This document shows positions 14,223 through 17,915 of a stretch of DNA of 17,915 bases, piece by piece (the stretch's first letter is position 1; each line of letters opens with the position of its first letter). The notes under the pieces are model-generated. The model did no database searches, was not told the origin of the DNA, and saw nothing but the letters and a program-made list of their open reading frames with translations. Where the stretch lies: assembly GCA_003220855.1 (NCBI GenBank), contig QHTP01000148.1, forward strand, positions 12,886-30,800. The letters run 5' to 3'. The stretch is from Gemmatimonadota bacterium (GTDB lineage: Bacteria > Gemmatimonadota > Gemmatimonadetes > Gemmatimonadales > GWC2-71-9). Both the position numbers and the translations under genes were made by a program.

Positions 14223-14457
14223 CCATTGAATCGCAGCAGTTCGCGTTGGATGAGAATCGTCAAAACCCTCGTCGGATGACTGCGACGCAATCCACGTCGC
14301 TGCGTCGGGCATCGAACGCGTTCTGCGTGAGCGATCCGTAGACATAGAGGCCGACGACGTTCCGTCCCAGGTCAGCTTGAAGCTGGCGGGCGAGATGGTC
14401 AAGAGCGTGGCGACGTGTTGGAATGGAGTACACCACCTGCCGGTTCTCGCGCGCGTG

Positions 14458-14892
14458 TCAGGCCGCTCCCTTCCCGCTCCCAATCAGGCGACACAACTCC
14501 TCGGGCTCATCCGTCCCAACGAGCAGGCGCCGACCGTCGCCCAGCGTCAGCTGCACCGCTCCCCCGCTCGCCACATTGTAGAGCCAGCCGTCGGGCGTCC
14601 AGTGAATCCCGCTGCCATACCACCAGGGGCTGGTGACGGGCGTACACGATAGAATCTGCGAAAGGGCGAAGGAACGCCGCATCACGCCCGGCCCGAACCA
14701 AAACGTAAAGCGCTGTGCATCCACCTCGGTGGTGAGGGAACCGAACAGGAAGGCCGCCGTGAGCAACGCCACGAGCACGATGCCGAGAACGAGGACGGGG
14801 CCCGTTCGTGCGACGAGGAGCCCGGCGGTGAGGGCCCCAGTGCCCAGCAAGATGCCGATGGCGCGATGGCCGACCTGGGTGTGCTTGTACAT
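14458..14892 (-). CDS. Membrane protein with PH-like domain, 144 aa
   Basis: 144 residues from ATG at 14892 (MYKHTQVGHRAIG); the frame extends upstream only into the DJ-1 gene. Two hydrophobic segments, residues about 10-28 and 33-51, are followed by a beta-rich domain: LTTEVDAQRFTFWFGPGVMR, SFALSQILSCTPV, WWYGSGIHWTPDGWLYNV, VQLTLGDGRRLLVGTDEPEE. This order resembles small two-helix bacterial PH-like (bPH) proteins that I recall in many phyla; their function is unknown. The stop TGA overlaps GCCTGAC (14457-14463). It begins 16 bases after the DJ-1 stop, indicating co-transcription. Confidence 0.8.
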   Translation of the reverse strand: MYKHTQVGHRAIGILLGTGALTAGLLVARTGPVLVLGIVLVALLTAAFLFGSLTTEVDAQRFTFWFGPGVMRRSFALSQILSCTPVTSPWWYGSGIHWTPDGWLYNVASGGAVQLTLGDGRRLLVGTDEPEELCRLIGSGKGAA

Positions 14893-14908
14893 GTGCCGCT
14901 GCGCCTCG

Positions 14909-15499
14909 CTAGGCAGCTCCGGACGGGCGGCCCCCACGAAAGAGGGATGTCCAGTAGGAGCGATCGCTATCACTCAACACCCCAAGCTCGGCCATAATTT
15001 CTTCGGCAAACTCGACATCCGCTAGACCGCTTGCCGTGATGAGGCCGCGGTCGCGCACCGCGGGAGCGTCTACATACGTCTCCCACTCGGCGTAGTCGGG
15101 CACGTGCTGTTTCAGATACTCAAGACCGTTACTCGTGTGCCGACGTCCGGCGAGAAGGCCCGCGCGGGCGATAGCCGTGGTGGCCGCGCAGATGGCGGCG
15201 ATCGGTACCGCACGCGCGTGGAGGGTCTGGAGAGTTGCGACCAACTCGCGCTCAACTGGTTGCTGCTCCCAACGATCACCGCCCGGCAGGATGAACACCG
15301 CAACGTCGTTTGGGTCGAGCTGGGCGAGCGCCGCGCCAGGCTGAACGGTGAGACCGCCCATCGACTGCACGGGGTCGCGCGTCAGGCCGACGACCTGGAC
15401 GCGGTAATGGCCGTGCCGGCGGAGCTCCGCAAGCGCATGTGCAGCCTCCCAGTCGGCGAAACCTGGTACGGCGAGGAAGTAGACGGCCTTGGTTGGCAT
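14909..15499 (-). CDS. DJ-1/PfpI-family (type 1 glutamine amidotransferase-like) protein
   Basis: 196 residues from ATG at 15499. It starts KAVYFLAVPGFADWEAAHAL, has the strand FILPGGDRWEQQP, and the nucleophile elbow PIAAICAATTAIARAGLL with the cysteine at about residue 107. ADVEFAEEIMAELGVL at the C-terminus completes the DJ-1/PfpI fold. The second half (RRHTSNGLEYLKQH, WETYVDAPAVRDRGLITASG) follows the pattern of YdeA/chaperone-type members. Substrates differ (deglycase, chaperone, amidase) and are not predictable here. The start has no strong ribosome-binding site. Its stop TAG overlaps GCCTAGC. Confidence 0.9.
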   Translation of the reverse strand: MPTKAVYFLAVPGFADWEAAHALAELRRHGHYRVQVVGLTRDPVQSMGGLTVQPGAALAQLDPNDVAVFILPGGDRWEQQPVERELVATLQTLHARAVPIAAICAATTAIARAGLLAGRRHTSNGLEYLKQHVPDYAEWETYVDAPAVRDRGLITASGLADVEFAEEIMAELGVLSDSDRSYWTSLFRGGRPSGAA

Positions 15500-15543
15500 G
15501 TGACCTGCGCCCGGTGGAGTTGGACGGACCATGACCGCGCTGC

Positions 15544-15738
15544 CTAAGGGATCGCGCTGCCCTTGGAGATCCGTCGCGGTCGCGGGACCAGCTCGCCACC
15601 GCAGTTGGGGCAGACGTGGGCCATCGATGTCGCGCAGGCCGGGCAGAAGGTGCACTCATAGGAGCAGACGAACGCGGCACCTTCCGGCGTGAGGGTGGCC
15701 CCGCAGAGTTCACACCCGGCTCGCATCTCCAGTGCCAT
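15544..15738 (-). CDS. DUF1272 zinc-ribbon protein, 64 aa
   Basis: 64 residues. Eight cysteines at 9, 12, 25, 29, 32, 35, 43 and 46 make CELC, CSYECTFC, PAC and CPNC pairs, enough for two zinc sites, followed by GGELVPRPRR. The pattern MALEMRAGCELC, then VCSYECTFCPACAT and VCPNCGGELVPRPRR, is the DUF1272 family, seen in many bacteria as a short stand-alone protein. No function is established. The start at 15738 is the first ATG in frame. It is surrounded by the inverted repeat described separately, and the 60 bases before it hold an imperfect palindrome. Confidence 0.9.
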   Translation of the reverse strand: MALEMRAGCELCGATLTPEGAAFVCSYECTFCPACATSMAHVCPNCGGELVPRPRRISKGSAIP

Positions 15739-15757
15739 TGGGTATTCGTCAGGTGAG

Positions 15758-15804
15758 GTTGAACGATAGTTCGCGCACGCTAGCGCGCAACACGCTTGTC
15801 AGGC
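15758..15804. repeat. Imperfect palindrome between DUF4431 and DUF1272 (attC-like or terminator-like)
   Basis: On the + strand the order is GTTGAAC (15758-15764), TTCGCGC, ACGCTA, GCGCAA, then CGCTTGTCAGGC (to 15804). TTCGCGC can pair with GCGCAA if one C is left unpaired, and the outer boxes weakly resemble the R'' and R' boxes of an integron attC site, with three mismatches or wobbles. It is only 47 bases, below the usual attC minimum, and the inner stem is short. It may instead be a transcript-ending hairpin or chance. Confidence 0.3.
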
Positions 15805-16239
15805 AGCGCGGATCTGGATGACCCAAATGAGTATCCGCGTGCGGTGGTGGCCACCAATCGCGTGGAACAGCTCACCGGTCACTCGCAGCCGGGAGCTGTG
15901 CGCCGCTCGCAGTTGCGCCCACAAGGAGTCTGTGCCAATCGCGAGCTCCAGTTCGCGCACCCCCGATTCCACGTCTTGGTCGCCCTCGTCCGAGGTGCTG
16001 TCCGGGGCGACGCAAATCGGCTTGAGAATGCTCAGAATGAGAGCGGTATCACGTTGATCGCCTTGACGTACGCTGTCGTCGTTCGGTCGACCAGCGTATG
16101 GTCGCCGGATGAGGGTTCCTTCGAGAGTGACCGCGGAAGGGCGGTAGCGCAGACATGATTGCTGCCGGAGTTCGGACGAGTGTCCGGCCAGAAGAACACC
16201 CGCTACGAAAACCGGAGCTTGCACGAACAGGGAACTCAT
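15799..16239 (-). CDS. Secreted DUF4431-family protein, 146 aa
   Basis: 146 residues. The first ~20 residues (MSSLFVQAPVFVAGVLLAGH) are a signal peptide. The body follows DUF4431: CLRYRPSAVTLEGTLIRRPY, SVRQGDQRDTALILSILKPI, a strand VRELELAIGTDSLWAQLRAA, SRLRVTGELFHAIGGHHRTR and the end ILIWVIQIRAA. DUF4431 proteins are small exported proteins of unknown function. This gene looks less GC-rich than its surroundings by eye: 16021-16080 has 31 G or C in 60. The stop TGA overlaps GCCTGACAAGCG, and the preceding SDR stop overlaps GCCTAACAAGCGC. Recent transfer is possible but unproven. Confidence 0.85.
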   Translation of the reverse strand: MSSLFVQAPVFVAGVLLAGHSSELRQQSCLRYRPSAVTLEGTLIRRPYAGRPNDDSVRQGDQRDTALILSILKPICVAPDSTSDEGDQDVESGVRELELAIGTDSLWAQLRAAHSSRLRVTGELFHAIGGHHRTRILIWVIQIRAA

Positions 16240-16257
16240 GGCGCGGCGCTTGTTAGG

Positions 16258-16854
16258 CTACGACCCTGGGGAAATCACTTGACCAGTCTCCGTCCCTTCG
16301 ACGCTGCCGACGTAGGCTTGGGCCACTGTGGCAGCCGGCAAGCCGCCTTGGAGCGGCATTCCGAGTGCCTGCAGGGTCTCGCTAACCCAGGGTGGGCTCA
16401 CCACGTTGATCCGAATGCCGCGTGGGGCTTCGAGCGCGGCCGCTCGGGCAAAGCCCTCGAGGCCCGCATTCACGAGGCTAACGGCGCCGCTGCCGCGAGC
16501 TGGCCGCTGGGCCAGAACCCCGCTCGTGATTGTGATCGAGCCGTTGTCGGCGACGGAGCCGAGTCCATACCTGACCACGTTGACCTGGCCCATGAGTTTG
16601 TTGTCGAGGCTGAAACGGAAATCAGCATCCGAGAGCTCGTCGAGCGGCTTGAAGCGGGCCTGACCGGCAGCGCTGATCACGGCACCGACTTTCCCCACCT
16701 TCGCATACAAGCCTCGGATGGAGGCCGGGTCGGCGATGTCGACGTGGAGGGGCGCCTGGTGGCGACTCGCGAGCAGGACCTCATATCGACGGCCGAGGGC
16801 CGCCGCGATGGCCTTGCCGATGGTGCCGGTGGCACCGATGAGCAGGATGCGCAT
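16258..16854 (-). CDS. Atypical short-chain dehydrogenase (PRK07578-like), lacking Tyr-Lys
   Basis: 198 residues, shorter than a classical SDR. Dinucleotide loop GATGTIG (7-13), D39 in HVDIAD, SAAG at 61-64 (the N-A-G-like motif), and S111 of the catalytic set are present. The catalytic Y-x-x-x-K is not: in the alignment GSGAVSLVNAGLEGF Tyr becomes V125 and Lys becomes N129. The same change is found, as I recall, in the short-chain dehydrogenase group known as PRK07578, so it is a family trait rather than a sequencing error. The protein may bind a nucleotide without classical catalysis. It starts 9 bases after the methyltransferase stop. Confidence 0.88.
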   Translation of the reverse strand: MRILLIGATGTIGKAIAAALGRRYEVLLASRHQAPLHVDIADPASIRGLYAKVGKVGAVISAAGQARFKPLDELSDADFRFSLDNKLMGQVNVVRYGLGSVADNGSITITSGVLAQRPARGSGAVSLVNAGLEGFARAAALEAPRGIRINVVSPPWVSETLQALGMPLQGGLPAATVAQAYVGSVEGTETGQVISPGS

Positions 16855-16863
16855 GGCAGGAAT

Positions 16864-17553
16864 CTAAGCCGAGGCGCGCAAGTCGGTCGCGGCGTCCGCT
16901 CGAACATAGAGATCCGCCGACCACTTCAGCGCTTCGCGACGCTCGATCCTGAGGAAGCCGTGATGCTCGAGCAACGCCTCCATCTCCCGCGCCGAGTGCA
17001 CGAAGCCCCGGAAGGGATTCCGACGCAGCGCGCGCAGCAGATTCTGGATCGCAACTGCGGCCCGCACGTACCACCGGTCGCGCGGGTATGAGAACGCGAA
17101 TAGGCGCCGACTGCGCTGCAGCGCCGCCTCGAGTAACGGTCGATACGCAGGGTAGCAGCAAATCACGCGATCCAGGGTCACGACATCGGCTTCCGCAACG
17201 TCGCTGGCGACAGCTACGAAGTCGCCGCATATAAGCTCGAACCGATCGGCGAGGTTGCGGCGACGAACCTCCTCGTGAGCACTCGCAAAGTAGTCTGGCG
17301 CCGGCTCGACGGCAGTCATGCGCTCGGCACCCGCGGCCAATAGTTCGAAGCTGAGCGCGCCGATGCCTGCGCCTACATCCAATACAGTCTTCCCGTTCCC
17401 GGCCCTGAGAATGGCATCCCTCAACAGGCGGGTAGTGGCATCGGGCCCTCGCGTCCGGTAGCGCTCGAGATCGCGCCGGGCGATGGCGTCGCTGAACTGG
17501 CGCTGGTTGGCGGCCCAGAAGGAGGAGCAGCACAAGAGCCATCGGATCGTCAT
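16864..17553 (-). CDS. Class I SAM-dependent methyltransferase
   Basis: 229 residues. Motif I is TVLDVGAGIGALSFELLAAG (57-76), with AVEPAPDYFA (acidic residue after strand 2, motif II) and VTLDRVICCYPAYRPLLE (motif IV, post-II). The N-terminal lid DAIARRDLERYRTRGPDATT and the C-terminal helix region ALLEHHGFLRIERR are like a group of uncharacterised methyltransferases with that DRVICCYP signature, which also resemble Mg-protoporphyrin O-methyltransferase. Substrate unknown. The N-terminal MTIRWLLCCSSFWAANQ carries a Cys pair seen in relatives, which supports the start at 17553. The SDR starts nine bases downstream. Confidence 0.88.
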   Translation of the reverse strand: MTIRWLLCCSSFWAANQRQFSDAIARRDLERYRTRGPDATTRLLRDAILRAGNGKTVLDVGAGIGALSFELLAAGAERMTAVEPAPDYFASAHEEVRRRNLADRFELICGDFVAVASDVAEADVVTLDRVICCYPAYRPLLEAALQRSRRLFAFSYPRDRWYVRAAVAIQNLLRALRRNPFRGFVHSAREMEALLEHHGFLRIERREALKWSADLYVRADAATDLRASA

Positions 17554-17560
17554 TGGGGTG

Positions 17561-17707
17561 TCACCGCCACGAACGCGCGACCCTCACACCGAGAAGCACA
17601 CCAAGGCCAGCGAGCCCGCAGATCAGAATGGGCGTTGCCGGAGTGTGGAGATGAGTCGCGGCGATCGGGGCGGCCACGCCGAATCCGAGAATCCCGGGCT
17701 TAAGCAA
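17561..17707 (-). CDS. Possible small single-helix membrane peptide, 48 aa
   Basis: A frame beginning at TTG 17707 (LLKPGILGFGVAAPIAATHL) runs to TGA at 17561. Residues about 25-44 (TPILICGLAGLGVLLGVRVA) would form one helix, followed by a basic RSWR end. There is no good ribosome-binding site and no in-frame ATG or GTG early in the frame. It may be a real small protein, a remnant of a longer membrane protein, or chance. It ends 7 bases before the methyltransferase start. Confidence 0.3.
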   Translation of the reverse strand: MLKPGILGFGVAAPIAATHLHTPATPILICGLAGLGVLLGVRVARSWR

Positions 17708-17729
17708 TGGTCGTGGGCGCAGTCAGTCC

Positions 17730-17915
17730 TTAGCTCACCGCCTTCGTCACGAGCGCGCCGACCTTTGCCTCTTCGGCGGCGGTCAACGCCTTCAGCGCGA
17801 AGGCGGTCGGCCACAGGGCGCCTTCGTCGAGCTTCGCCGCGTCGCTGAAGCCCAACGTCGCGTACCTCGTCTTGAACTTCTGCGCGCTTTGGAAGAAGCA
17901 GACGACCTTGTCGTC
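17730..17915 (-). CDS. YdhG/DUF1801-like protein, C-terminal fragment
   Basis: The gene starts beyond the right edge; the last 61 residues are visible: DDKVVCFFQSAQKFKTRYAT, LGFSDAAKLDEGALWPTAFA and LTAAEEAKVGALVTKAVS. The V-V-C-F-F-Q-x-A-x-K-F and D-G-A-x-W-P-T elements are typical of small DUF1801/YdhG-type proteins, one fold with iron-chaperone-like members. No function is certain. The stop TAA (17732-17730) is followed by about 23 bases before the possible 48-aa peptide. Confidence 0.8.
   Translation of the reverse strand, partial: DDKVVCFFQSAQKFKTRYATLGFSDAAKLDEGALWPTAFALKALTAAEEAKVGALVTKAVS

Larger units (their letters stand above)
13707..14436 (-). pseudogene. Nucleotidyltransferase (ANT/aadA-like) gene, broken by deletion and frameshift
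   Basis: From GTG at 14436, residues 1-55 read VVYSIPTRRHALDHLARQ and VVGLYVYGSLTQNAFDARRS with DVDCVAVIRR: the active-site G-S and D-x-D motifs of nucleotidyltransferases. The frame then stops (TGA near 14270). The middle continues in another frame from about 14262: LIQRELLRFNGDGWLYQFG, GSDGNPIIWANIFESGQVVF, ALTACRILYTLETGRV, as in the DUF4111 C-terminal domain of aminoglycoside adenylyltransferases. Roughly 30 residues seem missing between the two. Near 13845 the frame changes again to LLPLGPLRGLLEHVQRSL and stops at 13707. The protein cannot be produced whole. The possible original role is adenylylation of a small molecule, without evidence for drug resistance. Confidence 0.75.
15535..15811. 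repeat. 11-bp inverted repeat flanking the DUF1272 gene
   Basis: CCGCGCTGCCT at 15535-15545 is repeated in inverted orientation at 15801-15811 (AGGCAGCGCGG), enclosing the whole DUF1272 gene. An 11-base match at this distance is expected about once by chance in a window of this size and GC content, so I give it little weight by itself. Confidence 0.5.

Noticed and set aside
13151..14290. A 379-codon open frame joining a nucleotidyltransferase-like part with DinB
   Set aside because: The stretch between the two (about 13675-13850) is low-complexity out-of-frame translation. The nucleotidyltransferase end is better in another frame with its own stop at 13707, and DinB has its own start signal.
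13707..14436. An aminoglycoside-resistance gene
   Set aside because: Broken in two places and family substrates are not all drugs; the active-site motif alone does not show resistance.
15758..15804. A complete integron attC site
   Set aside because: Too short, box mismatches, and orientation opposite to the genes; kept only as an attC-like palindrome.

Overview
The window is GC-rich bacterial DNA, about two thirds G+C overall and far higher in places (49 of 60 bases at 1921-1980). The gene content is typical of Gemmatimonadota or Acidobacteriota chromosomes: a concanavalin-like plus TolB-propeller lipoprotein-type secreted protein family, membrane/coiled-coil proteins of unknown function, a Tat-exported PIG-L deacetylase, and Gfo/Idh oxidoreductases. 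The phylum call is inference from protein flavour only; there is no rRNA or marker gene to settle it. I see no tRNA, rRNA, CRISPR array, transposase or phage gene.

Layout. The + strand holds only the 3' end of an enoyl-ACP reductase (1-166) and one complete gene, the Tat-exported PIG-L deacetylase (8973-9755). Everything else is on the - strand, read from right to left. Left block (163-8849, - strand): TM/coiled-coil protein, DUF2007 protein, 90-aa membrane protein, VOC protein, a broken GNAT gene, DUF4440 protein, intact GNAT, DUF4019 protein, NTF2-like protein, Gfo/Idh oxidoreductase, APC permease, 56-aa membrane protein, polysaccharide deacetylase and the secreted propeller protein. Right block (9814-17915, - strand): a partial YdhG/DUF1801-like gene, a possible 48-aa membrane peptide, a methyltransferase, an atypical SDR, DUF4431, DUF1272, a DJ-1/PfpI protein, a PH-like membrane protein, a broken nucleotidyltransferase, DinB, YjbR/MmcQ, a helical membrane protein, a PspB-like protein, a membrane-anchored protein coupled to a PHB-depolymerase-type esterase, and a four-helix membrane protein.

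How the genes work together. Spacing is tight, with three 4-base stop/start overlaps (5642-5645, 7050-7053, 11161-11164), so short polycistronic units are likely. The Gfo/Idh-APC permease pair looks like a small catabolic/uptake unit, and the membrane-anchored protein plus esterase is a coupled envelope pair. Most other genes are small single-domain stress, detoxification or housekeeping accessories with no shared pathway.

The most notable signals are genomic rather than a new system. Two genes (GNAT at 7050-7435, nucleotidyltransferase at 13707-14436) have lost an internal segment out of frame. An 18-bp perfect palindrome sits exactly where the second of these changes frame again. Two separated membrane proteins share a coiled-coil tail. 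Several right-block genes of the kind seen in integron cassettes stop on a GCCTRRC sequence that resembles an attC R'' box, but no complete attC site or integrase is present. I do not find convincing evidence for a new defence, secretion or biosynthetic system.
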